Below are positions 1 to 11,144 of a stretch of 64,000 nucleotides of DNA, piece after piece. The notes below the pieces were generated by a model. That model did no database searches. It saw nothing but the letters and a program-made list of their open reading frames with translations, and had not been told where the DNA came from. The position numbers and the translations under genes are program-made. Source of the stretch: an uncultured Clostridium sp. (GTDB lineage Bacteria > Bacillota > Clostridia > Lachnospirales > Lachnospiraceae); the NCBI GenBank assembly GCA_900538475.1, contig UPYT01000001.1, positions 62,001 to 126,000 of the forward strand. Direction: 5' to 3'. Each line of letters starts with the position of its first letter. Position 1 is the first letter of the stretch.

Positions 1-724
1 CCGGGTGAAGGCCGGGAATGGTACCGGTTATGTTGTAGGTGGTGCAGCCGCGGGTAACTCTTGTATCGGCATCAAGCGTAACAAGAAGTTGTCCGGGACA
101 GTCTGTATTTTCGTTTGCCGTCAGCATGGCCTTTAAGGGGGCGGCGTCTTTTCTGGAAATGGAAAAGGCCGGTGCGTTTTCCGGTCCGGCAATATCCTGG
201 GCATTAAGCGCTTCATCGTCGATCTCGCCGTATCCTCCGCTCTGAACGGCAATCAGAGCCGCAGCTCCCTTTAAATGGGCCTGGTAAACAGGATAATTGA
301 TCCACCATTCATCTCTCTGATTGATTTCTACCAGAACCAGTTTTCCCGATACATCTCTGCCTTCGTAATCCGCCTCCGTACCCTTGCCCAGATACAAAAG
401 GGGATATTCCCGGGGGCCGTCTGTGACCATGGTGGTCTGATAAGCACCTAAGAGAACAGAGCGTTTTTCTCCATCCAGCGCGGTGTAGGAGAGAAGAGCC
501 TTTTTAAATTCCCAGCCGTCTGCCGTAACGGGATCTTTGGTAACGGAACAAAGACCGATCCGTTCCATTTCCTCTTTCAGCATTTCTCCTGTCTGGAATT
601 CGGCCCGGGAACCTGAGGTCCGGTATCCCAGTTCTGGATGAGTGCGAAACTGTTCCATTTTTTTGGCCAGACGGTAAGAATAATCTATGTCAAGAGCATT
701 CAGAAGTTCCTGTTGTATCTCCAT
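1..724 (-). CDS. M28-type metallopeptidase (PA-domain aminopeptidase), C-terminus beyond window
   Basis: Read on the minus strand from an ATG at 724, preceded by GGGAGG about 8 nt upstream; 241 codons are open to the window edge. The visible part matches the N-terminal half of M28-like exported or cytosolic aminopeptidases: a helical start, then a PA-like insert (residues about 90-200) with the run YEGRDVSGKLVLVEINQ and ALIAVQSGG, followed by the beginning of the metallopeptidase core (TYNITGTIPG). The zinc ligands would lie in the missing part, so catalysis cannot be checked. No signal peptide is seen at this start. It follows the araC-type gene on the same strand but is separated from it by a terminator, so it is probably transcribed on its own. 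Family assignment is by pattern recognition. Confidence 0.75.
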   Translation of the reverse strand, partial: MEIQQELLNALDIDYSYRLAKKMEQFRTHPELGYRTSGSRAEFQTGEMLKEEMERIGLCSVTKDPVTADGWEFKKALLSYTALDGEKRSVLLGAYQTTMVTDGPREYPLLYLGKGTEADYEGRDVSGKLVLVEINQRDEWWINYPVYQAHLKGAAALIAVQSGGYGEIDDEALNAQDIAGPENAPAFSISRKDAAPLKAMLTANENTDCPGQLLVTLDADTRVTRGCTTYNITGTIPGLHP

Positions 725-786
725 TTTGATTGCCTCCCTGTCGATTAATCGGCTTTATTATATCACTTGCAGAAAAGAAAGCAAGT

Positions 787-840
787 AAAAAACGGATCCT
801 CTCGCAGAAGCACTATGCTCTGCGGAAGAATCCGTTTTTA
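787..840 (-). terminator. Intrinsic terminator of the araC-type gene
   Basis: A long inverted repeat (arms at 787-808 and 818-840, pairing AAAAACGGAT with ATCCGTTTTT and CGCAGA with TCTGCG) overlaps the last codons and stop of the araC-type gene. On the minus strand it ends in a T run. The A run on the other arm could let it work in both directions. Confidence 0.8.
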
Positions 841-1784
841 TGAATCAGCCGGTACTGACGCGGAGTCATTTTGCACCGTTTTTTAAACTGACGGTAAAAA
901 TAGCTGAGATTTTCGTAGCCTACATAAATGGCAATTTCCTCAACCCGGAGATCCGTCTCAAGAAGCAGCTGGACAGCCATCTGGAACCGCTTTTTCATCA
1001 AAAGCTCCCGGAATGTATGGCCGGTTTCTTCTTTGATAATTTTGCTCATGGTGGACAGGGGCTGGTGGAAATCATCGGCCAGCTGGCTTAAGGTTACGGT
1101 ACTGTAATGGGAATCAATACAGCTCAGAGTTTCCCGTATAATGGTGTCTCTGTAACCATGGAAAAAATTGCTGCTGATACAGTGAGAGCTGTCTGTCAGA
1201 TGGAGAAAAATCAATCCCATGGTATACTGGTATAAAGCAAGCGCGTTGCCGGGTTTTTCACAGGAAATCTGAAGCAGATTGTCCACAAGGTTGTGAATCA
1301 GCCGAAGTCCGTTGGTATGCAGCAGAAGATACTGGGAAACAGGATTGTTCTGGCGCAGAGAATTTACAAGGAAAGCTCTGATTTCATTTTCCTCTGAAAT
1401 CATCTGCAGGGGAATATCGAAAAATTCCGGACGAATAATAAAAACAATTCCGAGATTCCCTTTCTCTCCGGGAGGCCTGCCGTGCTCCACATATTGGTTC
1501 ATAAACAGGAGATCCCCTTCGTTGAGCGTTATCTCGGTTCCGTTGATCTGATGGGTAATGGAACCGGAATAAGCATAAAACATTTCAATGTATTTGTGTT
1601 TGTGCGTGGGAATTCCTGCTTCTGCATCCAGCAGCCGTACAGCAATCATTTGACGGTTATGAAAAAATGGTTCAAATTCAAGCTCTGCTGCAGTATGCTC
1701 ATCTGCAGTCTGGAATTTTTCTGTCAGATACTGTTCTTCTTCTGGAGTCAGGCAAAGAAGTTTTTTCAATTCTTGTTCTTTCAT
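813..1784 (-). CDS. AraC-family transcriptional regulator with N-terminal cupin
   Basis: A 323-residue DNA-binding regulator. Residues about 25-110 form a cupin-like effector domain (HKHKYIEMFYAYSG, INGTEITLNEGDLLFMNQ), the layout of sugar-responsive AraC proteins. Residues about 220-318 carry two helix-turn-helix motifs, the second ending in the family signature YVGYENLSYFYRQFKKRCKMTPRQYR. The effector is unknown. It diverges from the hydrolase gene at 2161 across a 376-base gap, so it may control itself and that gene. A weak minus-strand promoter (TAAACA, 17 nt, TATACT at 1872-1900) fits in front. The ribosome site is weak (AGAAAGAAG about 15 nt upstream). Confidence 0.85.
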   Translation of the reverse strand: MKEQELKKLLCLTPEEEQYLTEKFQTADEHTAAELEFEPFFHNRQMIAVRLLDAEAGIPTHKHKYIEMFYAYSGSITHQINGTEITLNEGDLLFMNQYVEHGRPPGEKGNLGIVFIIRPEFFDIPLQMISEENEIRAFLVNSLRQNNPVSQYLLLHTNGLRLIHNLVDNLLQISCEKPGNALALYQYTMGLIFLHLTDSSHCISSNFFHGYRDTIIRETLSCIDSHYSTVTLSQLADDFHQPLSTMSKIIKEETGHTFRELLMKKRFQMAVQLLLETDLRVEEIAIYVGYENLSYFYRQFKKRCKMTPRQYRLIHKNGFFRRA

Positions 1785-2160
1785 ATTCTGTCGTTCACTT
1801 CTTTCTTCTGCACCATTCCGATCTGGCTGCAGATATAGGGTACTTTCATAGAAACTTTCACATTGTTTTTTAGTATATCAGAAAAAACAGAAATTGTTTA
1901 GATTCTGGATTTACAAAAAACTATCTTGTTTTTCTGTCATAGTATAGTGGTAAAAGCCAGAACATATGCAATATCCACAAATGCATGAAGTGAAAAACAG
2001 TCAGTTCAGGTATACGATTTTCTGTTTAAAGTCTCGCAGAGTGGGAGGGATACAAAAGACTTTACAGCTGGATGGGGAATGCTTGCTTTTCAGAAAAAAG
2101 TATGTTATGAATGAAGAAAAAGAAAGACTTTGAGGGGGATTTCCGGAAGGAGGAAGGGGT
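1785..2160. promoter_or_regulatory. Divergent intergenic region between araC-type gene and hydrolase
   Basis: 376 bases without a gene. A possible minus-strand promoter for the araC-type gene is TATACT (complement of 1872-1877) with TAAACA 17 nt away. For the plus strand, TATAGT at 1943-1948 resembles a -10 box but has no good -35 partner, which would suit an activator-dependent promoter. I could not define an AraC operator. AAGGAGG at 2147-2153 is the ribosome site of the hydrolase. Confidence 0.4.
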
Positions 2161-3141
2161 TTGGCAGAGAAAAGAGAATTTCATTTTCTGTCATCAGATA
2201 GAAAAACAGTGATTTACGGAACGGAATGGATTCCGGAGGAGGGAAGCTGCAGGGCGGTTGTCCAGATTACTCATGGAATGATAGAATACAGAGAACGATA
2301 TCAGGAGACGGCCAGTACACTGGCAGACCAAGGCTTTGCAGTGGCAGTCTGTGACCAGCTGGGACATGGAGACTCCGTTATTTCTGAAGATATGCGGGGG
2401 TATTTTTCTGACGAGCCGGGATGTAGCTGCCTGATTTGTGATATGCATCAGGTGAGAAAGCAGATGGAAAGCAGGTATCCGGGGCTTCCTTATTTCATGT
2501 TGGGACACAGTATGGGGTCGTTTCTGACCAGGTGCTATATAACCAAATACGGCAGAGGGCTTTCTGGCGTGATCCTGGCGGGAACGGGAAGAATTCCCAC
2601 ATGGATTGCAGGGATCGGGTTGATTCTTTTAAGGATTGCAGCGGCAGGACAGGGATGGCATACGTACAGTCCGCTGGCAGAAAAAACTGTGTTTTCCGGG
2701 AAATACAGCCGGTATGATCTTTCCGGAAAGAGGCCGGAAGACAGCTGGCTGACCAGAGATACCGAACTGGCAAAGGACTACTATGCAGACCCCCGCAGTC
2801 AGTTTTCATTTAGTCTGAACGGGTTTTACGGACTGGTAGATGCCGTTTATTATGCCAATGACAGGCTGCTGATGAAACAGATACCAGAAAAACTCCCGAT
2901 TCTGCTTTTGTCCGGAGGAGAGGATCCTCTGGGAGATTTTGGCCGGGGAACGAAAAAAGTGGCTGGACTTTACAGGAAGGCAGGAGTAAAAAATACAGCT
3001 TGCAGAATTTATCCGGGGGCACGCCATGAGGTTTTAAACGAAATCAACCGAAAACAGGTTTATGATGATATCCTGGGCTGGTGCGAGCAGCAGCTTGGCC
3101 CAGGAAGGACAAAAGAAAAATTAGAAGAGGCAGGAGAGTAA
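2161..3141 (+). CDS. Alpha/beta hydrolase, monoacylglycerol-lipase-like (serine aminopeptidase S33 group)
   Basis: A 326-residue cytosolic hydrolase starting at TTG, chosen because AAGGAGG lies 7 nt upstream. The catalytic triad can be placed: nucleophile Ser117 in GHSMG (115-119), Asp255 in SGGEDP, and His289 in GARHE. HG at 38-39 and the QLGHGDS run are typical of lysophospholipase or monoglyceride-lipase-like proteins, with a cap domain between about residues 140 and 235. Such enzymes cleave acyl esters; the real substrate is unknown. Its stop is one base before the ATG of the RNA methyltransferase, so the two are co-transcribed. Control by the divergent AraC protein is plausible but unproven. 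Confidence 0.85.
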   Translation: MAEKREFHFLSSDRKTVIYGTEWIPEEGSCRAVVQITHGMIEYRERYQETASTLADQGFAVAVCDQLGHGDSVISEDMRGYFSDEPGCSCLICDMHQVRKQMESRYPGLPYFMLGHSMGSFLTRCYITKYGRGLSGVILAGTGRIPTWIAGIGLILLRIAAAGQGWHTYSPLAEKTVFSGKYSRYDLSGKRPEDSWLTRDTELAKDYYADPRSQFSFSLNGFYGLVDAVYYANDRLLMKQIPEKLPILLLSGGEDPLGDFGRGTKKVAGLYRKAGVKNTACRIYPGARHEVLNEINRKQVYDDILGWCEQQLGPGRTKEKLEEAGE

Positions 3142-3142
3142 A

Positions 3143-3985
3143 ATGGATATCAGGACAGACAGAATCATCCCCATTATGGATTTTATGGCGCCGGAGCTGG
3201 ATGTGTACGCAAGGCTTTCTGAAAACCAGCTGTACCATCTATATGAACCGGATGCAGGGATTTTTATAGCAGAAAGCCCCAATGTAATCGAACGGGCCCT
3301 GAACGCAGGTTATGAGCCTCTTTCTTTTCTGGCAGAAACAAGAGAACTATATGGAGATGCACAAAGGATTCTTATGCGGTGTGAGCATACGCCAGTGTAC
3401 ACAGCTGAATTTGAGATTCTGACTCGTCTGACTGGATTTGCGCTGACCCGCGGGCTGCTCTGTGCTATGAGGAGAAAACCATTGCCGACTTTAGAAGCTG
3501 TCTGCGCCGGAGCGCGGAGGATTGCCGTTATGGAGCGGGTGATGAATCCGACTAATGTGGGGGCGATTTTTCGTTCTGCAGCCGCCTTGGGAATGGATGC
3601 AGTGCTTTTGACTCCTGGCTGCAGTGATCCGCTGTACCGGAGGGCTGCCCGGGTCAGCATGGGAACCGTATTTCAGATTCCCTGGACCTTTCTGGATGAG
3701 AAAATCTGCAGCTGGCCGGAGGAAGGGCAAAAGAACCTCAGGAAGCTGGGATTTCGAACGGCGGCCATGGCGCTGAAGCAGGACTCAGTAAGTGTGGATC
3801 ACCCGGCTCTGATGGCAGAGGAGCGGCTTGCCATTGTGTTGGGAACTGAGGGTGATGGGCTGTCAGAAAAAACCATTGCCGACTGTGATTACACGGTGAT
3901 GATTCCCATGGCCCATGGAGTGGATTCTCTGAATGTGGCGGCAGCCAGTGCTGTGGCTTTTTGGGAACTTGGGAAAAGAAAATAA
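3143..3985 (+). CDS. TrmH/SpoU-family RNA 2'-O-ribose methyltransferase
   Basis: 280 residues. The three SPOUT motifs are clear: NPTNVGAIFRSA (135-146, Arg144 as the likely catalytic base), IVLGTEGDGLS (231-241) and MIPMAHGVDSLNVAAA (253-268), which build the trefoil-knot SAM site. An N-terminal region of about 110 residues corresponds to the RNA-substrate-binding domain. It methylates the ribose of an rRNA or tRNA nucleotide; which one cannot be read from sequence. It starts one base after the hydrolase stop and has its own start near GGCAGGAGAG, so the pair forms an operon. Confidence 0.88.
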   Translation: MDIRTDRIIPIMDFMAPELDVYARLSENQLYHLYEPDAGIFIAESPNVIERALNAGYEPLSFLAETRELYGDAQRILMRCEHTPVYTAEFEILTRLTGFALTRGLLCAMRRKPLPTLEAVCAGARRIAVMERVMNPTNVGAIFRSAAALGMDAVLLTPGCSDPLYRRAARVSMGTVFQIPWTFLDEKICSWPEEGQKNLRKLGFRTAAMALKQDSVSVDHPALMAEERLAIVLGTEGDGLSEKTIADCDYTVMIPMAHGVDSLNVAAASAVAFWELGKRK

Positions 3986-4033
3986 AGTAAAAAATTAAGA
4001 AAATAAAGTTTTTTTAATCAGACAAAAAAATAA

Positions 4034-4062
4034 TTGACAAATGAATTTACTGGGTGTATTAT
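4034..4062 (+). promoter_or_regulatory. Promoter of glnN (TTGACA-17-TATTAT)
   Basis: TTGACA at 4034-4039 and TATTAT at 4057-4062 with a 17-nt spacer. The predicted start near A4070 puts the two leader hairpins inside the glnN transcript. Confidence 0.85.
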
Positions 4063-4069
4063 CTTCTGC

Positions 4070-4206
4070 ATAAAGGCAAAGGCGTCTGTGAGATACAAAT
4101 CTCAGAGACGCCTTTTCTTTTATATCATTCAGCAAAGGCAAGGGCGTCTATCATGGAGAACATGACAGGCGCCCTTGCCGCTGTAGGCGGAAGGAGAATA
4201 ACAATT
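4070..4206 (+). promoter_or_regulatory. glnN leader with two tandem hairpins; the first looks like a terminator
   Basis: Hairpin 1 (4078-4115) pairs AAAGGCGTCT.TGAGAT with ATCTCA.AGACGCCTTT around an ACAA loop and runs into TTTTCTTTTAT, like an intrinsic terminator only about 10-50 nt after the start. Hairpin 2 (4137-4179) pairs GGCAAGGGCG.CT.TCATG with CATGA.AG.CGCCCTTGCC and has no T run. The left arms are near repeats (4075-4087 and 4137-4149), so the left arm of hairpin 1 could pair with the right arm of hairpin 2, and the right arm of 1 with the left arm of 2. That suggests attenuation. The loops do not fit the A..G hexaloops of ANTAR targets. The RBS AAGGAG is at 4191-4196. Confidence 0.65.
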
Positions 4207-6303
4207 ATGAAAAAGATTCCCGAGTATTTTGGATGTAAGGTATTTGATGACAGAGAAATGAAAGCCAATCTTTCTGCAAAGGTATACCAGTCTTTGCGAA
4301 AGACCATTGACGAGGGCGCTAAGCTGGATATTACCGTAGCTAATTCCGTTGCTGCAGCAATGAAGGACTGGGCTGTAGCCCACGGAGCAACCCATTATAC
4401 CCACTGGTTCCAGCCGCTTACAGGCATTACGGCGGAAAAGCATGACAGCTTTATTTCTCCCTCTCCAGCAGGAGGAGTGATTATGGAGTTTTCCGGGAAA
4501 GAGCTGATTAAGGGAGAACCGGATGCCTCATCTTTTCCTTCGGGAGGTTTGAGAGCAACCTTTGAGGCTAGAGGTTATACAGCATGGGATCCAACTTCCT
4601 ACGCATTCGTGAAAGGAAAGACGCTTTGTATTCCCACTGCCTTTTGCTCCTATGGCGGTGAAGCGCTGGATAAGAAAACACCGCTGCTTCGTTCCATGAA
4701 GGCACTGAATAAGCAGGCTCTTCGGATTCTCCGTCTTTTTGGAAATAAGGATGTGAAATATGTGTCCACGTCAGTTGGACCGGAGCAGGAATATTTTTTG
4801 ATAACAAAAGAAATGTATGATCAGAGAAGAGATCTCCGGTTTACCGGACGTACCCTGTTCGGAGCAAAACCTCCAAAGGGACAGGAAATGGATGATCATT
4901 ATTTCGGTGTGATTAAGCCGAGAGTAGAGGCTTATATGGAGGATTTGAATAAGGAACTGTGGAAACTGGGAATTCTTGCCAAAACAGAGCATAATGAGGT
5001 GGCTCCGGCACAGCATGAGCTGGCTCCTGTGTATACAACAACGAATATAGCAACGGATCATAACCAGCTTACCATGGAGATTATGCAGAAGGTGGCGGCG
5101 AAGCATGGTCTGGCCTGTCTGCTTCATGAAAAGCCCTTTGCAGGTGTCAATGGGAGTGGAAAACACAACAACTGGTCTATTTCCACAGATTCTGGAGTCA
5201 ACCTCCTTTCTCCAGGAGACACCCCTTATGAGAATGCCCAGTTTCTCCTTTTCCTTTGTGCGGTGATCAAGGCGGTAGACGATTATCAGGATCTGCTTCG
5301 CCTTTCTGTAGCAACAGCAGGGAATGATCACCGTCTGGGAGCCAACGAAGCGCCGCCGGCAGTCGTATCCATTTTTTTGGGAGATGAATTAAACGCTGTG
5401 CTGGAGGCCATAGAAAAGGATATTCCCTATGCAGGAACCCAGAAAACCCAGATGAAGCTGGGGGTAGATGTGCTGCCGAAGTTTAACCGGGACACTACGG
5501 ATCGGAATAGAACCTCCCCCTTTGCTTTTACGGGAAATAAATTTGAATTCCGTATGCTGGGATCCTCCAACAGTATCGCCTGTGCCAATATTATGTTAAA
5601 CAGCGCTGTGGCTGAAAGCCTGAGAATTTATGCGGATCGTCTGGAAAAAGCAGAGGATTTTGAGACAGCTCTTCATGCCATGATTCGGAAAACCATTCAG
5701 GATCATAAAAATATTATCTTTAATGGAAATGGCTATGACGAGTCCTGGATTCAGGAGGCAACCCAGAAGAGAGGTCTTCTGAATTACCGGACAACGGCAG
5801 ACTGCATGCCCCATCTTCTGGACAAGAAAAATGTAGAGATGCTGACTTCCCATAAGGTATTTTCTGAAGCTGAGTTAAGATCAAGGTGTGAGATTATGCT
5901 GGAAAACTATTGCAAAACAATAATCATCGAAGCAAATACCATGACTGAGATGGTACAGACAGAGATAGCTCCCGCAGTTTCCGCTTATTCCCTGGAACTT
6001 TCCAAAACGGCAGCGGCGAAAAAAGCGTTGGATGCTAAAATTGCCTGCAGCTACGAAAAAGACCTGGTAAGCCGTCTGTCTGGTCTGACAGATGAGATGG
6101 CGGTTAAAAGGGAGGAGTTGATTCAGGCTTTGTCAGAGGTTCAGCAGGCGGAAAATGTGATTCAGGAGTCAGCTATGATTCGGGATGAAGTGCTTGCAAA
6201 GATGGAAGAGCTGCGGGCTGTCTGCGATCAGGCAGAAATCCTGACGGCAAAGGCATACTGGCCATTCCCCACCTATGGAGATATTTTATTCAGCGTCCGC
6301 TGA
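4207..6303 (+). CDS. glnN: Type III glutamine synthetase
   Basis: 698 residues, the size of GSIII enzymes. It makes glutamine from glutamate, ammonia and ATP in the cytosol. GSIII signatures are present: the N-terminal MKKIPEYFG, the [20 protein letters not shown] block, [41 protein letters not shown] and the C-terminal [17 protein letters not shown]. The open frame extends up to 4054, but that part lies over the promoter and hairpins, and AAGGAG precedes the ATG at 4207, so the shorter start is chosen. It is followed by asnB, pyrG and purF, three enzymes that use glutamine. Regulation is probably by attenuation in the leader. Confidence 0.95.
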   Translation: MKKIPEYFGCKVFDDREMKANLSAKVYQSLRKTIDEGAKLDITVANSVAAAMKDWAVAHGATHYTHWFQPLTGITAEKHDSFISPSPAGGVIMEFSGKELIKGEPDASSFPSGGLRATFEARGYTAWDPTSYAFVKGKTLCIPTAFCSYGGEALDKKTPLLRSMKALNKQALRILRLFGNKDVKYVSTSVGPEQEYFLITKEMYDQRRDLRFTGRTLFGAKPPKGQEMDDHYFGVIKPRVEAYMEDLNKELWKLGILAKTEHNEVAPAQHELAPVYTTTNIATDHNQLTMEIMQKVAAKHGLACLLHEKPFAGVNGSGKHNNWSISTDSGVNLLSPGDTPYENAQFLLFLCAVIKAVDDYQDLLRLSVATAGNDHRLGANEAPPAVVSIFLGDELNAVLEAIEKDIPYAGTQKTQMKLGVDVLPKFNRDTTDRNRTSPFAFTGNKFEFRMLGSSNSIACANIMLNSAVAESLRIYADRLEKAEDFETALHAMIRKTIQDHKNIIFNGNGYDESWIQEATQKRGLLNYRTTADCMPHLLDKKNVEMLTSHKVFSEAELRSRCEIMLENYCKTIIIEANTMTEMVQTEIAPAVSAYSLELSKTAAAKKALDAKIACSYEKDLVSRLSGLTDEMAVKREELIQALSEVQQAENVIQESAMIRDEVLAKMEELRAVCDQAEILTAKAYWPFPTYGDILFSVR

Positions 6304-6367
6304 GATTAAAAACAGAATAACAGGATAGAGAAAATACGGCGATAAAAGCCAAATAAGAAAAGAAGCA

Positions 6368-6412
6368 CATACAGGCAACCACTTGCAGAAGCTGCAGGTG
6401 ATTGCCTGTATG
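6368..6412 (+). repeat. 21-bp stem hairpin in front of asnB
   Basis: Arms 6368-6388 and 6392-6412 pair over 21 positions (one C-A mismatch, one G-U) around the loop AAG. There is no T run after it, so it is not a classical terminator. It ends 16 nt before the asnB ribosome site GGAGG (6429-6433). It may be a processing site or a leader control element between glnN and asnB. Confidence 0.7.
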
Positions 6413-6441
6413 AATTACATTGATTTTGGAGGAAACTATCT

Positions 6442-8022
6442 ATGTGTTCAATTATGGGATACTGCGGCGCCAGCGCAGACTATGAGCGATTTATGGAGGG
6501 CTTTGAAAAAACGATATCCAGAGGACCGGATGACAGCCGTGTTGTGGATACGGGAAACGGCTACCTGGGGTTTCACCGTCTGGCGATTATGGGACTTACT
6601 CCATCGGGAATGCAGCCTTTTAGCCTGGGCAGTAGCTATGTGGTCTGCAATGGTGAAATCTATGGCTTTGAGAAGCTGAAAAAAGAACTTTCTGATAAAT
6701 ACACCTTTGTGAGTGAGTCTGACTGCGAAGTGCTCCTACCCATGTACCGGGAATACGGAACAGACATGTTTGCCATGCTGGATGCAGAGTTTGCCTGTAT
6801 CCTCTACGATGGGGAGACAAATACCTATCTGGCGGCCAGAGATCCTATTGGAATCCGTCCTCTGTATTATGGATATGATGAGGATGGAGTGATTGTTTTT
6901 GCCAGTGAAGCAAAAAATCTGACATCGCTGGTGGAGCGGATTATGCCGTTTCCTCCAGGATATTATTATAAGGACGGAGAGTTTGTCTGCTACTGCGATA
7001 TTTCTCATCCGGAGTCTGCATGCCGGGATGATTTGGAAACTGTTTGCCAAAAAATTCATGATAAACTGACTGCAGGTGTGGAAAAGCGTCTGGTAGCGGA
7101 CGCAAAGGTAGGCTTCCTCCTTTCAGGCGGACTGGATTCCTCCCTGGTCTGCGCCATTGCAGCCAGAAAAAGCAAGGAGCCAATTCGAACCTTTGCGATT
7201 GGCATGAGCGAGGACGCCATTGATTTGAAATATGCGCGGCAGGTGGCTGATTATATTGGAAGTGATCACAGAGAGGTATTTATGACTCCGCAGCAGGTGA
7301 TTTCGGAACTGGAGCATGTGATTTACCTGTTAGGAACCTATGATATTACTACGATCCGGGCATCTATGGGAATGTATCTGGTGTGCAGAGCCATTCATCA
7401 GGAAACGGATATCCGCGTCCTTCTTACAGGAGAGATTTCTGACGAACTGTTCGGGTATAAATATACAGATTTTGCTCCGGATGCAGAGGCATTCCAGAGA
7501 GAGTCGGAAAAGAGAATTCACGAGCTTCATATGTATGATGTTCTTCGGGCAGATCGGTGCATTTCCGTCAATTCCCTGGAGGCGCGGGTTCCCTTTGGGG
7601 ATTTGGACTTTGTAAAATATGTGATGTCAGTAGAGCCGGAATTGAAGATGAATCACTACGGAAAGGGAAAATATCTTCTTCGCCGTGCTTTTCAGGAGGA
7701 TGGATATCTGCCAGAGGAGATTTTATGGAGAGAAAAGGCAGCGTTTTCCGATGCAGTCGGACACTCCATGGTTGATTATCTGAAGGAATATGCAGAGAAG
7801 AAATACACGCAGGAGGAGTTTGAGAAGAAAGCGGCAGAGTATTCCTATGCCCGGCCTTTTACCAAGGAGTCACTGCTGTACCGGGAAATTTTCGAATCTT
7901 ATTATCCTGGTCAGGCGGAAATGATTGCCGGCTTCTGGATGCCAAACAAGGAATGGGAGGGCTGTGATGTCAACGATCCCTCGGCCCGTGTGCTTTCTAA
8001 CTACGGAGCCAGCGGGAAATAG
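6442..8022 (+). CDS. asnB: Asparagine synthetase B, glutamine-hydrolysing
   Basis: 526 residues. It transfers the amide nitrogen of glutamine to aspartate with ATP. After removal of Met1, Cys2 is the N-terminal nucleophile of the class II glutaminase domain (residues 2 to about 190; GFHRLAI, CNGEIYG, ARDPIGIRPLYYG). The ATP-pyrophosphatase loop SGGLDSS is at 228-234, and LTGEISDELFGYKY marks the synthetase active site. The length is close to the Escherichia coli AsnB type. GGAGG lies 8 nt before the ATG. pyrG starts 39 bases downstream, so asnB-pyrG-purF are probably one unit. The hairpin at 6368-6412 sits in its leader. Confidence 0.95.
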   Translation: MCSIMGYCGASADYERFMEGFEKTISRGPDDSRVVDTGNGYLGFHRLAIMGLTPSGMQPFSLGSSYVVCNGEIYGFEKLKKELSDKYTFVSESDCEVLLPMYREYGTDMFAMLDAEFACILYDGETNTYLAARDPIGIRPLYYGYDEDGVIVFASEAKNLTSLVERIMPFPPGYYYKDGEFVCYCDISHPESACRDDLETVCQKIHDKLTAGVEKRLVADAKVGFLLSGGLDSSLVCAIAARKSKEPIRTFAIGMSEDAIDLKYARQVADYIGSDHREVFMTPQQVISELEHVIYLLGTYDITTIRASMGMYLVCRAIHQETDIRVLLTGEISDELFGYKYTDFAPDAEAFQRESEKRIHELHMYDVLRADRCISVNSLEARVPFGDLDFVKYVMSVEPELKMNHYGKGKYLLRRAFQEDGYLPEEILWREKAAFSDAVGHSMVDYLKEYAEKKYTQEEFEKKAAEYSYARPFTKESLLYREIFESYYPGQAEMIAGFWMPNKEWEGCDVNDPSARVLSNYGASGK

Positions 8023-8028
8023 CAGTGA

Positions 8029-9669
<1,641 letters not shown>

Positions 9670-9690
9670 GATTCAGGAGGGAATCGGATT

Positions 9691-11112
9691 ATGGCTGTTC
9701 ATGAGGAATGCGGTGTGTTTGGGATCATAAGTCCGAGGCGGGAAGCGGTGGCGGAAATTGTCTACTATGGTTTGTATGCGCTTCAGCACCGGGGGCAGGA
9801 GAGCTGTGGGATTGTAGTCAATGATGACGGCATATTTTCATCTTATAAGGATTTGGGACTTGTTAACGAAGTATTTTCGAAGGATATCCTGTCTCATCTG
9901 CCGGAGGGAACCATGGCGGTTGGCCATGTGAGATATGGAACTACAGGAGGAAATACACGAAATAATTGTCAGCCCATTGAAGTAAATCATCAGAAAGGAA
10001 AAATGGCGCTGGCACATAACGGCAATTTAAGCAATGCGCTGAAGCTGCGGGATCAGCTGGAGCTTTCCGGTGCGATTTTTCATACAACCAGTGATACAGA
10101 AACCATTGCCTACATCATTACAAGAGAGAGGCTTCGCACAACCAGTATTGAGGAGGCTGTCAGCAATGCAATGAATGCTTTGGAGGGGGCTTATTCCATA
10201 GTTTTAATGTCTTCTGCAAAAATGATTGCAGTGCGGGATCCCTTTGGCTTTCGTCCTCTGTGCTATGGGAAAATGCCGGATGGCTCGTGGGTGGTTGCTT
10301 CGGAAAGCTGCGCGCTGTCAGCGATAGGGGCGCAGCTGGTCCGGGATCTGGAGCCGGGAGAAATTCTTGTTTTTCAGGATGGAAAGGTAGTATCCCGCAG
10401 AGAACACTGTGGAAAACAGGGGCGAAAAACCTGTATTTTTGAATATATCTATTTTGCAAGGCCGGATTCAGTTATCGATGGAATTTCCGTCCATGAATCA
10501 AGAAAAAGAGCGGGAAAACTGCTGGCAGAGTCATATCCGGTTGACGCAGATATTGTAATCGGCGTTCCGGACAGCGGACTGGATGCAGCTTTGGGATATG
10601 CAGAGGCATCGGGAATTCCTTATGGAATCGGACTGATCAAAAACAAATACATTGGAAGAACTTTTATTTCTCCGGGGCAGAACAACCGTCTGGATCAGGT
10701 GCGGATCAAATTAAGTCCGGTGGAAAGTGTAATCCGTGGGCGGAGGGTCATTATTATTGATGATTCCATTGTTCGGGGAACGACAAGCAAAAGGATTGTG
10801 AACCTACTGCGGGATTCGGGTGCCACGGAAATCCACATGAGAATTTCTGCGCCTCCATTTCTTCATCCCTGTTATTATGGAACGGATATTGATTCTGAGG
10901 AGAACCTGATTGCCTGCCATCATAGCATGGAGGAGATTGCAGAGATAATCGGAGCGGATTCCCTGGGGTATCTGCCCATGGAATCACTTGATCGTCTGAC
11001 AGGCGGTGAAAACTACTGTGCAGCCTGCTTTAACGGAGAATATCCTACAGCTGTGCCAGAGGATACCAGAAAAGACCGGTTTGAGCGGAGATTATCCCAG
11101 AGGGATTTGTGA
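9691..11112 (+). CDS. purF: Amidophosphoribosyltransferase (first step of purine synthesis)
   Basis: 473 residues. It makes phosphoribosylamine from PRPP and glutamine. A six-residue propeptide (MAVHEE) precedes Cys7, which would become the N-terminal nucleophile after cleavage, as in the Bacillus enzyme. The PRPP loop is VIIIDDSIVRGTTS (353-366). Cys248, Cys394, Cys443 and Cys446 fit the 4Fe-4S ligand set of the oxygen-sensitive Gram-positive type. AGGAGG precedes the start. It is 21 bases after pyrG and away from other pur genes, so it is grouped here by glutamine use rather than with the purine pathway. Confidence 0.95.
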   Translation: MAVHEECGVFGIISPRREAVAEIVYYGLYALQHRGQESCGIVVNDDGIFSSYKDLGLVNEVFSKDILSHLPEGTMAVGHVRYGTTGGNTRNNCQPIEVNHQKGKMALAHNGNLSNALKLRDQLELSGAIFHTTSDTETIAYIITRERLRTTSIEEAVSNAMNALEGAYSIVLMSSAKMIAVRDPFGFRPLCYGKMPDGSWVVASESCALSAIGAQLVRDLEPGEILVFQDGKVVSRREHCGKQGRKTCIFEYIYFARPDSVIDGISVHESRKRAGKLLAESYPVDADIVIGVPDSGLDAALGYAEASGIPYGIGLIKNKYIGRTFISPGQNNRLDQVRIKLSPVESVIRGRRVIIIDDSIVRGTTSKRIVNLLRDSGATEIHMRISAPPFLHPCYYGTDIDSEENLIACHHSMEEIAEIIGADSLGYLPMESLDRLTGGENYCAACFNGEYPTAVPEDTRKDRFERRLSQRDL

Positions 11113-11144
11113 CAGAAAGAAAAAGAAAGCGAGAGGAAAGCGGA

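Noticed and set aside
4078..4179. ANTAR-type antitermination target before glnN
   Set aside because: ANTAR targets have six-base loops with A at 1 and G at 4; the loops here are ACAA and GAGAA.
4054..4206. Longer N-terminus for glnN starting at 4054
   Set aside because: The extra region overlaps the -10 box and both leader hairpins and lacks a ribosome site; GSIII proteins start near MKKIPEYFG at 4207.
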